Notes: generated from the sequence alone by a model not told the origin. DNA of 64,000 nt from Anomaloglossus baeobatrachus (GCF_048569485.1 NC_134353.1:73310908-73374907), one strand, 5' to 3'; counted from the first letter of the stretch, positions 11,056-21,545 are shown. A program made the numbers and translations.

Positions 11056-11765
11056 CTAAGTGAGCCTCAGGTTGCCCAAGCCATCCTGGATTTCATTCAG
11101 GAGATACCACTCCGTGTGTATGAAAGGTGTCACCAAGTTATTTATTTCTACCCGTGTGAAGTGGTGTTCAATAAAAATTTTCCATCTCTCAAAGAACGTG
11201 TCTGTCTTTTGATCCTTATCCCTTTCTGCTTCCAATTTTTCCAACTTCAGAAGAGCATGCAATTCCCCAATAACCTCCTTTGTAGATGGACCCTCCCTCT
11301 GTATCCAGTGTCTTAAGATACACCTTTTAGCTATCATGGCCAAGTCATGTATGATTGCAAATGTCCTTTTATCCCGAGTATTTGATCCCCCTTTGACTCC
11401 ACCCTCAAAGAAATGGAAAATCCACACCATTAATTCTGGTCTGCAATATATCCCCCATGTTGTTTGGGCCAACATTCTTACTCGATTCCAGAACCTCTGC
11501 ACTTCCTTACATTCCCAGAGTCCATGTAGCATATCTGTTTTCTCTGCTTGACATTTTGGACAACGTGCATCTCTACCCGGAATATTGAAACCTACAATAG
11601 CCCTATGTAAAATCCTAAACTGGGTGTCTCTCCAACCCTCGTTGGTGATATGTTTCCGCATTTGGACCCACCCTTTCAATATATTTCCCACGACTTCTTG
11701 ACCTTTCAGTTGTTTCTCCCATGATAATAAGGTACAACTATCCTCCCGAGATATTAATACCTCCC
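11056..11765 (-). pseudogene. LINE ORF2 C-terminal region with zinc-knuckle-like motif
   Basis: The minus frame 11691-11056 reads, in part, GWRDTQFRILHRAIVGFNIP and then ARCPKCQAEKTDMLHGLWEC KEVQRFW. The spacing C-x2-C-x8-H-x4-C matches the cysteine/histidine motif at the end of L1-type ORF2 proteins, which is needed for RNP function and retrotransposition. The rest is charged and helical, ending near TEWYLLNEIQDG. It abuts the Harbinger-type MITE insertion at 11769; the ORF continues on the far side at 13585. It is a fossil segment, not a host gene. Confidence 0.8.
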
Positions 11766-11768
11766 TAA

Positions 11769-13581
11769 GGCGGGCTTTGCACGTTGCGACATCGCAAGCC
11801 GATGCTGCGATGTCGCACGCGATAGTCCCCGCCCCCGTCGCAGGTACAATATCTTGTGAAAGCTGGCGTAGCGAAAATTATCGCTACGCCAGTGTCGCGG
11901 GCGGGGAGGAGGGTGTCAGCACACCGCGCTCACCCCTTCTGCTCGGGTCCGGCAGCTGCTCAGTGGTGGCTCGAGCGGTGGGCCGGATCCTGGGGTTTCT
12001 CGAGCGACACTCCTCGCCCGTGAGTGAAAGGGGGGTTTTGGGATGTTGGGATAATGTCCGTGACGCCACCCACGGTTGTGGTGATGTGTAGCACCACCGC
12101 TGCTCAATGCGGGGATCCCGGGGATGGTGATGGGGAGCAGCCAGGTGTTGTGTTGCCCCTCCGTGGGTAGGGGTTGGTGATCCCGGGGCCCGGTGATGGC
12201 TTGTGAGGTGCAGGGCCTGGTGGGCGCAGGGACGCGGGGGCAGCGCTGTGCCTTGCGGCACTGTGGTACTCACTCAGCCTGAGACACGGACACAGTTTGT
12301 ACGGTAAACCAACGGCTGGTAGGACGGTCCCACAGACGGCTGCTTTGCTTTCCCGGCAGGTGACGGTGATGTCCCTCTTCCTTGCACCTGTATGTACGGA
12401 TGGTTGCGATGGGTCCCCACCGGTAACCCGCTCCCCGGCTTCAAGCTGGGCCGGAGGAGCACTACACTTTGCCCGCAGGCGCTGGCCCTCAGAGACTGGT
12501 GCCCTGGCGGTGGCGGTGCCTCTGTTGTACGGGTTGGGCTGTTGCCTTCAATCGGGACTTGGTTGTTGGGGGAATCTACGTCCCCTTCACTGACGGATTC
12601 GGCAACTTTGGCGACTCCTAGCCTTGCCGGGGTCCGAGAGGCCCCTGCCCTGGTGCTGACTGTCTTTCGGAACACTGCTCCAGACCACCGGGCACACAGC
12701 CAACGGGGTCCTTCCAGGAACTTCCAAACGGTCCCCCTCCGGACAGTCACCGCCGTCGCTGACCTTGCTGTTCTGGCCCTACACAAAGCTGGACCTTCAG
12801 GCTTCTCTCTCTCTCTGTCACCACTCTTGCTTTCCTCCTTTACCACTTCTCTTTCTTTTTCTGTCACTTAGTTGTTTACTCTTGCCCTGCCTGGGCTAAA
12901 CTGCTGTTGACACAGGCTCACCCTGGGCTAATCTGCCTGACACTTCCTGCCTCCAGAGCTGTGAGCTCCTTGGTGGGCGGAGCCAACCGCCTGGCCCACC
13001 CCCTGGTGTGCATCATCAGACTCCTGGAGGAAGGCAACAAGGATTTTTGGTTCAGCTTAGGTGTGCCTACCTGGGATGTGGGGTGTGGTGGTGTTGTGAC
13101 CTGTGTCCCCTGGCTTGCCGAGGGCGACACACCAGCTTCACATGCACTCACCTGCCCTGCGACCGTCGCTCTGGCCGGCGACCCGCCTCCTTCCTAAGGG
13201 GGCGGGTCGTATGGCATCACTGCGACGTCGCACGGCAGGCGGCCAATAGGAGCGGAGGGGCGGAGATGAGCGGGATCTAAACATCCCGCCCACCTCCTTC
13301 CTTCCGTATAGCCGGCGGCGGCAGGTAAGGAGATGTTCCTCGCTCCTGCGGCTTCATACACAGCGATGTGTGCTGCCACAGGAACGAGGAACAACATCGT
13401 ACCTGTCGCTGCACCGGCATTATGGAAATGTCGGTGAATGCAACTATGATATGTTAACGACGTTCATCGTATCATCTAGCATTTACACAGTACGATGTCG
13501 AAAGTGGAGCCGGATGTGCGTCACTTTCAATTTGACCCCACCGACATCGCACGTGCGATGTCGCAACGTGCAAAGCCGCAC
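11769..13581. mobile_element. Harbinger-type MITE inside the LINE, carrying a solo LTR
   Basis: Ends GGCGGGCTTTGCACGTTGCG and inverted CGCAACGTGCAAAGCCGCAC are flanked by TAA (11766-11768 and 13582-13584). Without the LTR at 11893-13131 the MITE is about 570 bp. Its paralogue at 56657-57234 lacks the LTR and shows the empty site. Confidence 0.8.
11893..13131 (-). mobile_element. solo LTR (family 1), copy B
   Basis: TGTCGCGGGC...GGGCGACACA ends, with the 4-bp duplication CCAG at 11889-11892 and 13132-13135. It is closely similar to copy A at 1741-2952 along its whole length. It sits inside a MITE that sits inside a LINE, a three-level nest. No internal region remains, as expected after LTR-LTR recombination. 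Confidence 0.85.
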
Positions 13582-13584
13582 TAA

Positions 13585-14318
13585 ATGTTCGGTAAATTTG
13601 GGATGCATTTACATTTGTAACCTCACATTCCAGGAGCTCATCAATCGGACTTTTGTTCAGTTCCCTTCCAATCTCGCCAAGATCTCTGATTACTCCAAAC
13701 TTCAATTGCTCATACTGGATAATGTGAATGTTATTGAGGTCATATTTATCGAGCACTTCCCTTCCTGTCATCCACCGTCTCTCCTCCACATTCATAACAT
13801 CTTGCATTCTCTTGATGCCCTTCTCTTTCCATTCCAGAAATAACTTGTTGTCTCGTCCCTGAGGGAAATTTGGGGATGCCCAGGGATTTAAATACTTAGA
13901 CACCTTCCAGGAAAGTCCCAGTTTCTTTCTAACTACTCTCCAAGTTAACATGGTGTCTCGGAATATGATAGAGTTTCTTATGTGACCCTCAGTCCTAGAC
14001 AATGGGGTGTGGAGAATGGACTTCAGGTCCCATGGTGTTGCGTATTTGTTCTCCATGTCATGATCTGAGTGTCTACTTGTTCCTCTCAACCAGTCGATCA
14101 CGTGTCTCATAATACACACCAGGTTATACCACTAACATCCGGGAAATTGATTCCTCCCTCCTCCACTGACTTCATCAATGTGCGTAATTTTATTCTGGGT
14201 TTCCTTCCCCTCCACACAAAATCCGCATATGCTGCGTTGAGTCTGTTAACATCTTTTAGTTTTAATAGTAGCGGAAAGGGATACAGCAGCCTAGGAAAGC
14301 TCATCATTTTTATCAAGT
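13585..14318 (-). pseudogene. LINE ORF2 middle (post-RT) region
   Basis: Two overlapping minus frames (14361-14107 and 14119-13472, the last part being MITE sequence) carry LIKMMSFPRLLYPFPLLLK, FVWRGRKPRIKL and EEGGINFPDVSGITW, then a 200-residue region with SIIFRDTMLTWRVVRKKLGL. The LIKM..P+LLYPF and FVW..+KPR+K..L..+GG+..P+ pattern is diagnostic of the segment after the RT palm in L1-clade proteins. A frame break separates the two parts near 14110. It lies between the two insertions and is part of the same LINE. Confidence 0.8.
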
Positions 14319-14408
14319 AACAGAGAGAGGTAGTAGAACGGAGCTTTAAAAAACGCGCCAAAGATCCCAGATGTAATCTTGAAATAATGTACTCTTTATT
14401 TTGGCATA

Positions 14409-14450
14409 GGTCTACGCGTTTCAGGAGGCTCAGCTCCCTTCCTCAGGACC
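14409..14450 (-). ncRNA. hammerhead ribozyme-like motif, left arm
   Basis: Read on the minus strand: GGTC, then CTGAGGA (fits CUGANGA), a short helix closing AGGG...CCTCCT, then GAAA, then ACGCGT, A and GACC. Helix I is GGTC/GACC. Helix III would be the self-complementary ACGCGT, which suggests dimeric action, with cleavage predicted after the A before GACC. It is in the left arm of the palindrome at 14319-14791. Confidence 0.5.
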
Positions 14451-14499
14451 AGCAAGCACAAGATACATCAAAATACATTTGATGTATTTTGTGCTTGCT

Positions 14500-14541
14500 G
14501 GTCCTGAGGAAGGGAGCTGAACCTCCTGAAACGCGTAGACC
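14500..14541 (+). ncRNA. hammerhead ribozyme-like motif, right arm
   Basis: GGTC (14500-14503), CTGAGGA (14504-14510), a stem-loop at 14511-14527 (GGAG/CTCC possible), GAAA (14528-14531), ACGCGT (14531-14536), A (14537) and GACC (14538-14541). All conserved core positions of a hammerhead are present, with G at the variable seventh position. Helix III has no loop, so activity would need two molecules. The only difference from the left-arm copy that I see is in the helix II loop. Confidence 0.5.
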
Positions 14542-14791
14542 TATGCCAAAATAAAGAGTACATTATTTCAAGATTACATCTGGGATCTTTGGCGCGGTTT
14601 TTAAAGCCCCATTCTACTACCTCTCTCTGTTATCTGACGCTTGGGGTACTGCTGCCTTGATCCAAATACGTGCTGCTACAGTTGTGCCTGTCACAACCCT
14701 GATCGGTGAGTAGGATTACTCTTCTTTTACCCCCTGATTGTCAGGATAAGACCCTATGCGCTTTTATTTCCACAGGTTCCTATTTTGTTTC

Positions 14792-15800
14792 CATTTTTAT
14801 CAAGTGGCATCTTGCCAGCAATGGTAAGGGTAAGCCTTTCCATCCCCTTAGTTGTGTTATGATTTTTCTGATCAGCGGGCCATAATTAATTTTATAAATT
14901 GTTTCCACCATTCTCCCTATCTGCACTCCCAGGTATTTGATTGATGTCTGTGCTATAGGGATCCCACATATATAACCATCTCTCAGATTTCTCCCAACAC
15001 TCCCGTGACCTCCTCTCAAGAACAAGATCTCGCACTTCTTTTTGTTTAACTTAAAGCCTGAGAGTGATCCAAATTTTTCAATCATGTCAAGGGTTTGGGG
15101 TAAGTCCACGCCTGGGTTTCCCATATCACATCATCAGCGAAAAGTGCTATCTTCATTTCTGCCCCCTTATTTTGATCCCTTTGAAGATGTTAGGACTCTG
15201 GAGAACTCTAGATAATGGCTCAATTGCCAGGTTAAATAGTAGGGGGGATAGCGGGCAGCCCTGCCGCGTCCCCTTCATCAGGGGGAACACTTCCGACAGG
15301 AAGCCCGGGGTATGTATCCTTGCTCCCGAGTTGGCATATAAACTTCTGATGTAAAGTCTCATTTTACCGGTAATTCCTATGGCCTCCATCACCTTATCTA
15401 GCCAGTTCCAATTAACATTATCGAACGCTTTCTCAGCGTCGAGTGTAACTAAAGCAGGTTTTCCCCTCCCTCGGTGCGCCCCAATCTAACCGCATCTACC
15501 ACTAAGATCGTCTTCCTGATGTTGGTAACCGCATTTCTCCCTTTGATAAACCCTACCTGATGTTCGGAGATTATCCTAGGCAAAATCAGTGCTAGTCTAT
15601 CTGCCATGATTTTGGACATTATTTTTAAATCCTGATTAATGAGCGATATGGGTCTGTAACTAGAGGGATCATCTAGGTCTTTGTTGCCCTTCGGGAGTAA
15701 TTTAATGTATGCTATGTTGGCATTTCTAGGGATTTCTGTTCCTCCCAGGATTGCATTAAAAACTGAGGTTAAGTCCGATGCAATCAGATCCATTGGCCTT
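14792..15800 (-). pseudogene. LINE reverse transcriptase domain (L1 clade)
   Basis: Minus frames at 15793-15449, 15392-15153 and 15124-14780 carry successive RT blocks. SYRPISLINQDLKIMSKIMA DRL and HQVGFIKGRNAVTNI are blocks 1-2, GTRQGCPLSPLLFNLAIEPL is block 4, and FADD (about 15130) is the catalytic block 5 with both metal-binding aspartates. GFKLNKKKCEILFL and TSIKYLGVQIG follow. The order and wording are those of L1/Tx1-type LINEs. The domain is split by frame breaks near 15449-15392 and 15153-15124 and cut at the 5' side near 15800. It would copy LINE RNA at a nicked target if intact. Here it is a fossil. Confidence 0.9.
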
Positions 15801-15839
15801 TTTAAAATATATTATTAAAGGTTAATTTTCAATGGGGTT

Positions 15840-16272
15840 TAATTTTCTTTGTCAGCTAGGGTGAGACTGTTCAACTCAGGGAATCGGGTACTTGTGCTGG
15901 TACCCACGGTGGAGAGCAAATTTCTGGCCAAGTGGCAAGGTCCCAATGAAGTGGTGGAGAAGATTGCTGAAGTCAATTATAAAATTTACAGCCAGGACGA
16001 AGGAAACCCTACCAGGTCTACCATGTTAACCTGATCAAGCCTTGGCAGAACCATGGAAATTCCGAGTCTAGTGTCAGAGTCCGAAGCCAGTGTGAAAGAT
16101 GACTTGGTGACAGAAACCTTGTCCCGTTCCGAAAAGCAGCAGTGTGGAGAGTTGTTGCATGGGAATAGAGATCTATTCTCGGAATTACCAGATCTCACTC
16201 AAGTAATACAGCATGAGGTATTCACAGAGCCTTATGTTCACGTCAACTTGAAGCCATATCGAATCGTATCGT
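15840..16272 (+). mobile_element. Gypsy-type pol fragment, fossil
   Basis: Short frames at 15849-16034 and 16053-16274 carry NRVLVLVPTVESKFLAKWQG, which is typical of the end of a Gypsy integrase region, and HEVFTEPYVHVNLKPYRI, which resembles the entry to a Gypsy reverse transcriptase. No LTR was found next to it. It is a broken and old fragment lying between the LINE 5' break and a MITE remnant. Confidence 0.6.
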
Positions 16273-16663
16273 AGTGTGGATGTGGGTCCACGTGACACGC
16301 GCCGGAGAAACACACATGGCATTGTTAAAAATAAAAAAAACACTCACCTCCACCGTCCCTGCAGTCTCTGCCGCGGCTGTCACCTGCATCCGCCCCCCAG
16401 TGAATTTGAACAATGCGTCTTCTTCACTGGGGGCCGGAAGCAGCGTCAGAGGGGCGTGGCCTGTGCCGGACGCTGTCAGTCAGCACCACAGACAGCTCCG
16501 GAAGAATGAGGTAAGGCGGGACTATACGTTCTCCGTGTGTTATTACGTATAACACACGGAGAACAGGCATGTGCCACAAACACGGCACATGGGAAGCAAA
16601 CCACCTCTTTAACACGTACGCGAAAAAACTGATTGTTTTTTTCACGTGCGTGTGAAGGGGGCC
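16273..16663. mobile_element. remnant of the GGCCTCTTTCACAC MITE family
   Basis: The right end CGTGCGTGTGAAGGGGGCCT and internal blocks (AACACACGGAGAACAGGCAT and similar) match the complete copies at 19371-19935 and 27769-28385. The left end is missing and was probably lost at about 16273. Confidence 0.6.
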
Positions 16664-16894
16664 TCACTCAGCCCCACCTCCTCCTGCATGACTGATGGCT
16701 CCTTTGCCTGAAGTCACACAGCATAGATGCTGTCAGTCAAGTGGAAGAGGTGGCTCTGGATGGGGAATATTTTTGACACATCACCCATGGGTCTGTTGAT
16801 CCAAACTCATATCTAAAAGACATAGATTGCTGGTTTACATCCAATCTTTCAGGTCACTAATAAAAATTATTGGCTGTCAAGGCCAGTTTCTTAC
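16664..16894. other. probable intron, nothing recognised
   Basis: Lies directly downstream (minus strand) of the candidate exon at 16895-17204. No motif of note. Confidence 0.3.
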
Positions 16895-17204
16895 CATTGG
16901 GTCCAAGGGATGATATAACCTTTTTCATAGATGCAACAATCGACCTAGAGCTGTGGACAGCCGTTCTAAGACCGGACACCTGACTTCCTCCATTGGTGCA
17001 TTCCACTAAATGTTCTTGACTCTTATCTTCTGAAAGTGATTGGTTTGCAGATGCCACCACTGGTTCTGTGTCCTCTAACTCATCTTCTTCAATTGGGTGA
17101 AGTCTGTGAACCTTGGTATAGGTGGGGACGACTTCTACATCCTCCGGATCCATCATCTCACCCAGCCTTATGATATCTGCATTGTAATAATGAATCACTC
17201 GGAG
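16895..17204 (-). CDS. candidate host protein-coding exon, product unknown
   Basis: A 310-bp minus-strand frame with good splice signals on both sides: a pyrimidine-rich tract ending TTTTTTACAG before CTCCGAGTG (exon start 17204), and CCAATG followed by GTAAGAA (exon end 16895). The phase is 0 on entry and 1 on exit. The 103 residues begin LRVIHYYNADIIRLGEMMDP, continue EDVEVVPTYTKVHRLHP and an acidic stretch (IEEDELEDTEPV), then a Ser-rich, polar half ending MKKVISSLGPNG. I see no transmembrane segment or familiar domain. The sequence is not low complexity and is not transposon-like, which is unusual here. It may be an internal exon of a gene transcribed leftward. I do not recognise the family and give no function. 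Confidence 0.5.
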
Positions 17205-17679
17205 CTGTAAAAAATAGAAAATTGCCCCATACATTAGATCAGGTATTGTGAATTATCAGTTGTTACTTTATAGAAATGTGTGTAGATACAGGACAAGATC
17301 TTTGGACGCCAATCAATAGCATTCTCTGTGCCATGTTACAAACTACCTCTGATCACTAATGGATAAAGCCTGTTAAGGTCAATGACCCTGAGTGACATAA
17401 TATTAAAAAAGTTATTATTGCAGGTTTAGAAATTCTATTGATGATTATAGAAAACCAGAGGTTTTATGTACAGAAACTCCCCTGAACGCCCCTATTAGTG
17501 CACTTTTTTATTAGACCCTCACTCAAAAAAAGGACAAAAAAGACTGTTGGCAAGTAAACGGCATATCCCACACTTTAGTCACGATTTGTTTCTTTTCTTA
17601 TTCATTTTCATTGGTAGTTGAAATATGTTGATGACATTATCATCCCTATAAGAAATGTTCCTTGTACTGGATCTATATG
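17205..17679. other. probable intron upstream of the candidate exon
   Basis: AT-rich sequence holding no recognisable gene or complete repeat. Confidence 0.3.
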
Positions 17680-19085
17680 TGTCATAGAGAAGTACCAAGC
17701 GAACGGTGAAAGGGAAGGGAAACCCTGTGTCTAGGGAAAGGGAAGATGGTGACCTGTTATGATTCAGGGACCGAGGAGGATCAAAAAATGCGGAATCCCA
17801 AAAAGGTAACAGAGTGGCTGGAAACTTAACGAACTGCAGACCTAATCCTGACACACAACTAGAAATAGCCGTGGGGCGTGCCTACGATGACCTGGACGCC
17901 TCAACAAAGCCGGAGAACTAAATAATCTCACAGATAGAGATATAAGTAAGCTAATCTGCCTCAGAGCAGTCCTCAAAGATAGATAGTTAGCCCCCCACAT
18001 GTAAAGGTTACGGTGATATAGAAAAACACACAATACAAAGCCAGAAAAGACAGGTTTCAGCAAAGGTGAGGCTCAAACTATCTTTATAGGAAAGGATAGA
18101 AAAGAGCAACTGTCTGCAGCCATAAAAACCCTAATATATACCAGCACTTCTGATATGGAAAAATCCTGAGATCACACAACCTCTCCCCCACTGTATCAGC
18201 ACTCTGATGTTACTGGGATCCAAAAACACTAATACAGATGAGGGACTGAATTAAAACCAAGCATGACAAACACAATACCTTGCAGAATCATGGAGCTAAG
18301 TATACAGACACTCCCAGCAGGGAATGATCCCATTCCACCAAGAACTCCACACAGACAAAATAGGAATCAAGCCTTAGTATTAAAGCAGAAAAAACAACAA
18401 GAAAGTGGAAAACAAACAGCAGAGGTACACGACCACTTATCTGAGAGGAGTTCTGGTAGTGAGCAGAGCTCGTTACAGAATGTCCTTAACACTCAGGAGA
18501 CATTGACCACCGGCAAGTAACAAGAAAAAACTACTCAGTTCAATAGCCCAATCTGACCCTGCTTGGCAGTCCTCTACAGGTGTGTGGCTTTCACTCCATA
18601 CATGAACTGCCCCAAACTAGAAAACGTATTTGCAACAGTAACCCCTGATCAAACCTACCGCTGGGCCCTGGGGTCCCTCACCACCCTAGATAGGTTCCGC
18701 ACCTATGCGCTGAGTCGGATACCTGACCCTAGGTATCTCTAGTGCTGGACCCTAAATAGGGAATGGATGGGGTGAGATCTTCATCAACCCCACTAAACAC
18801 TATAGACGACACAAGGAGGAAACACAGGGAGAAAATGATGACACCGGTAGAAGTTCAACAGAGTTTTCAGCAATGATACCAAGGAGGAGTACAAGCCACG
18901 TGCTTGCAACCAAGGCTTGAATTAACTGAAAATATCATTAACACCAGTCTCAGAAAGGAAGGGGTATTTAAGCACCAAAATAATGCTGATGATCAGTAGC
19001 TGGGTAGAAGGCGAGCTCCTGCTGGGTCCAAAAGGGGGAGAGATGAATCCAGCAGGAAAGCTACCTATACCAATGAATAATGACA
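17680..19085. mobile_element. probable solo LTR, outer, split by a second LTR
   Basis: Begins TGTCATAG and ends AATGACA, a TG..CA repeat with inverted tips. It encloses the LTR at 17755-18637. The flanking sequence reads GGTGACC before that insert and GTAACCCCTG after it. A TATTTAAGC element lies near 18966. No target duplication of the outer copy was seen, so the ends are tentative. Confidence 0.45.
17755..18637. mobile_element. probable solo LTR, inner
   Basis: TGTTATGATTC...TTTGCAACA, 883 bp, flanked by GTGACC (17749-17754) and GTAACC (18638-18643), a 6-bp duplication with one difference. It contains no coding region. Its insertion inside another LTR dates it as the younger of the two. 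Confidence 0.5.
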
Positions 19086-19995
19086 GCAAGAACACTTGAA
19101 AAAGGGGCCCTTTTGATGATCACGTCTGTAAAGAACCATGGAATTAATGGTGCTTTATAAAAGAATAAATAAATAAATTAAATAAATGTTACTAGTAATG
19201 TCTCTACAGGAAAGTTCCTAGTATTATCTTTATGGGATATTTACCAGTTCTGTCTCTATAGAAATTTTACTTACTAGTACTCTCCATAGGAGTCTTGCTT
19301 TTACTTTCTCTATGGGAAAGTTACTACCGTAGTTTTGTTTCCATAGGAGTGTTCCTAGTACTGCATTTATAGCCTCTTTCACACGTCCATGGAAAACACA
19401 CGCATTTTTCACGGCCATGTTGAAGGTACGTGTGGCCCTCCGTGTGCCGGGATTTTGACACACGTGTGCTCTCTGTGTGCTATCTGTGATAGCACACAGA
19501 GATCAGGAATGTTTTACTCATCTGTCCCCGGCGCTGCTGTCCCCGGTGCTGATGTCTCCGCTGTTGCTGCTTCCGGGTCTGCGGTGCAGTGAATATGCAA
19601 TGAGCATAATGAGCGGGCACGGAAGCAAGTGACAGCAGCGCCGAAGACTGCAGGGCTGGAGACAGGTGAGTGTAGAAAACTATTTTATTTCAAAGACACA
19701 AGTTTTCTCCAGTATGTGTAACACGGATCACATCAGTGTGTGGTCCATGTGACATCAGTGCTGCCGGAGAAAAACGGACTTGTCTCTGTGCGGAACACAC
19801 AGACACACGGTCTGTGAGAAATCACTGATGTGCCGCAGACCCTTTGATTTTAATGGGTCTGCGTATGTCCTTGATTCCAGTACATATAAAAACAGACGTC
19901 ATACATACTGGAATCACTGACGTGTGAAGGGGGCCTGTGGGAAAGTTACCAGTAATCTCTATTGGAATGTTACTAGTTATGTATATATAGGAAGG
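19086..19995. repeat. degenerate minisatellite, interrupted by a MITE
   Basis: From about 19190 to 19370 a loose unit of about 40 bp recurs (variants of TCTCTATAGGAAAGTTACTA followed by GTACT). It resumes after the MITE at 19936-19995. An AAATA-rich tail at 19155-19190 precedes it, and AACCATGGAATTAATGGTGC before that resembles a SINE/LINE 3' tail. Confidence 0.5.
19371..19935. mobile_element. MITE, GGCCTCTTTCACAC family
   Basis: Inverted ends AGCCTCTTTCACACGTCC and ACGTGTGAAGGGGGCCT. It contains paired ACACGTGTGCTCTCTGTGTG-type blocks like the copy at 27769-28385. It is inserted in a degenerate minisatellite. The flanking triplets do not match. Confidence 0.65.
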
Positions 19996-20334
19996 TAACT
20001 AAGGCCATGTTCACAAACTATATGTTTTACTGTGTTTTTGGTGCATTTTTGAGGTCACAAGAATGCACCTAAATGCATGCATTTCCTTCCCTCAGCAAAG
20101 TCTATGAGATTTCTATTTTGATGTCTACACAGTGCATCTTTTGTTGGCTGCATCTTGGCTGCGTTTTTAAAGATACAGCGTGTCAATTCTTATTGTGTTT
20201 TTACCAGCGTTTTTGAGCTTATACTACCTCTATATATATGCTAGATTTAATGACTCAATAGGAAATGTTTCACATTTCTAAGGATCCTTTTTTCCACAAC
20301 CTGCATCCATTTTTTTTCCTCATACCTTTCCTAA
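19996..20334. other. MITE-like sequence, not resolved
   Basis: Begins AACTAAGGCCATGTTCACAA, which resembles the ends of Harbinger-type MITEs (compare 24147). No matching right end was found. Confidence 0.35.
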
Positions 20335-21496
20335 TGTGGTGCCCTGGACTAGCCAGGTCGTCACAGGTACTACAACATACACCCCCACCCTGAGACAGGC
20401 ACATCAGCCAGACACAAAATCCTTGTTGCCTCCCTCGAGGGGCTGATGTCCACACCAGGTGGGGTGGAGCCAGGTGGTTGGCCCCACCCACTGTGGAGTT
20501 CACAGTCCTGTAGGCGGGAAAGGAAGTCAGATCAGTTAGGGAAGCGCAAGTGAAAGGAGTGAAGTAGTAGTGGAGGAGCGAACTGACCGTGTCCGGGTGT
20601 GTGGCCCGGGCACTAAGAGCAAGGTTGGCAGACGGTGGTGGCCGTCTGCAGGAGAGGCAGATCAACGCGGAACCGTAGGACCGGGGACGGGCGGTGGCCC
20701 GCCGATACCGAACCGGGGAGCGAAGTGAAGCCAGCACACTCAGGCAGGGCCTACGGACCCCGACCAGGCTTGGAGTCGCCATTAGAGGTCAAATCCGTCA
20801 GTGACTGGAACCCCAGGGGTTTCCTAACAGCCAAGACCCGATTGAAGGCAACCGTCCGACCAGCAAAAAGGAAATACAGCTACTGCCACAGCTAGAGTTC
20901 CAAGGGCCAGAGCCTGCGGGCAAAAGGGCTCCTCCGGCACATACACACGCCGGGGAGCGGGTTACCGGTGGGAATCCATCGGGACCGAACATACACCAAG
21001 GTGCAGGGAAAGGCAGCCACCACTAACCGTCCAGGAGAAGCCACAGCAGCCGGCTGCGGGACCCGTCCATCCAGCCGTTTGGTTTACCAGAGACTTTGCG
21101 TACCTTTGTGGCTGAGTGAGTACTACCGTGCCGTCCGGCACCGCGCTGCGCAGTCCAAGCGACCCTGCACCAATCCAACCCTGCCTCCCTGTCATCTCAC
21201 CGGGCCCCGGGACCACCAACCCCTACCCACGGAGGGGGAAAACAACATCCCAGCTGCTCCCTGCCATCGCTCCCGGGATCCCCGTCACCAGCAGCGGTGG
21301 TGCCCAACCTCACCACAACCCGTGGGTGGCATCACGGACCAAATCCCCAAACCAAACTACCCCCTTTCACTCATGGGCGAGGAGCGCCGCTCGAGTCCCT
21401 GGATCCGGCCCACCGCTCGAGCCACCGAGCAGCCATCGCAGCAGCGCCGGACCCAAGCGTTAGCGAGCGCAGCAGCATCCTTCCCCGCCCGCGACA
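20335..21496 (+). mobile_element. solo LTR (family 1), copy C
   Basis: TGTGGTGCCCTGG...CCGCCCGCGACA with the 4-bp duplication CTAA at 20331-20334 and 21497-21500. It is in the opposite orientation to copies A and B. It contains the CCGTGGGTGGCATCACGGAC box near its 3' end, which is the conserved position in this family. The long frames inside it are chance ORFs. Confidence 0.85.
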
Positions 21497-21545
21497 CTAA
21501 CACCAAAGCACGTGAACTGTCTGATCTTTGTTTTAGTCCATTGAC

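Larger units (their letters stand above)
14319..14791. mobile_element. palindromic retroposon-like insert with 14-bp target duplication
   Basis: Bounded by exact CATTTTTATCAAGT copies (14305-14318 and 14792-14805) within LINE sequence. About 14319-14475 is the inverted copy of about 14480-14635 (AAATAAAGAGTACATTATTT, CAAGATTACATCTGGGATCT and so on). A 150-bp unpaired tail follows. A 14-bp duplication points to target-primed or Penelope-like integration rather than a DNA transposase. Each arm has a hammerhead-like core. Penelope-like elements are known to carry hammerheads and inverted terminal copies, so a Penelope-derived or retrozyme-like origin is my best guess. Confidence 0.65.
10741..15800 (-). 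mobile_element. L1/Tx1-like LINE, 5' truncated, twice interrupted
   Basis: Minus-strand pieces of a single non-LTR reverse transcriptase ORF run from about 15800 down to 11056. A 3' untranslated part follows, with an AATAAA signal (10765-10760) and a poly(A) tail (plus-strand T run near 10741-10751). The pieces are colinear with L1-clade ORF2: RT fingers/palm, thumb, then a C-terminal cysteine-rich knuckle. ORF1 and the endonuclease are not present. Two insertions split it: the palindromic element 14319-14791 and the MITE 11769-13581 with its solo LTR. Several frame breaks show that it is old. Confidence 0.85.
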
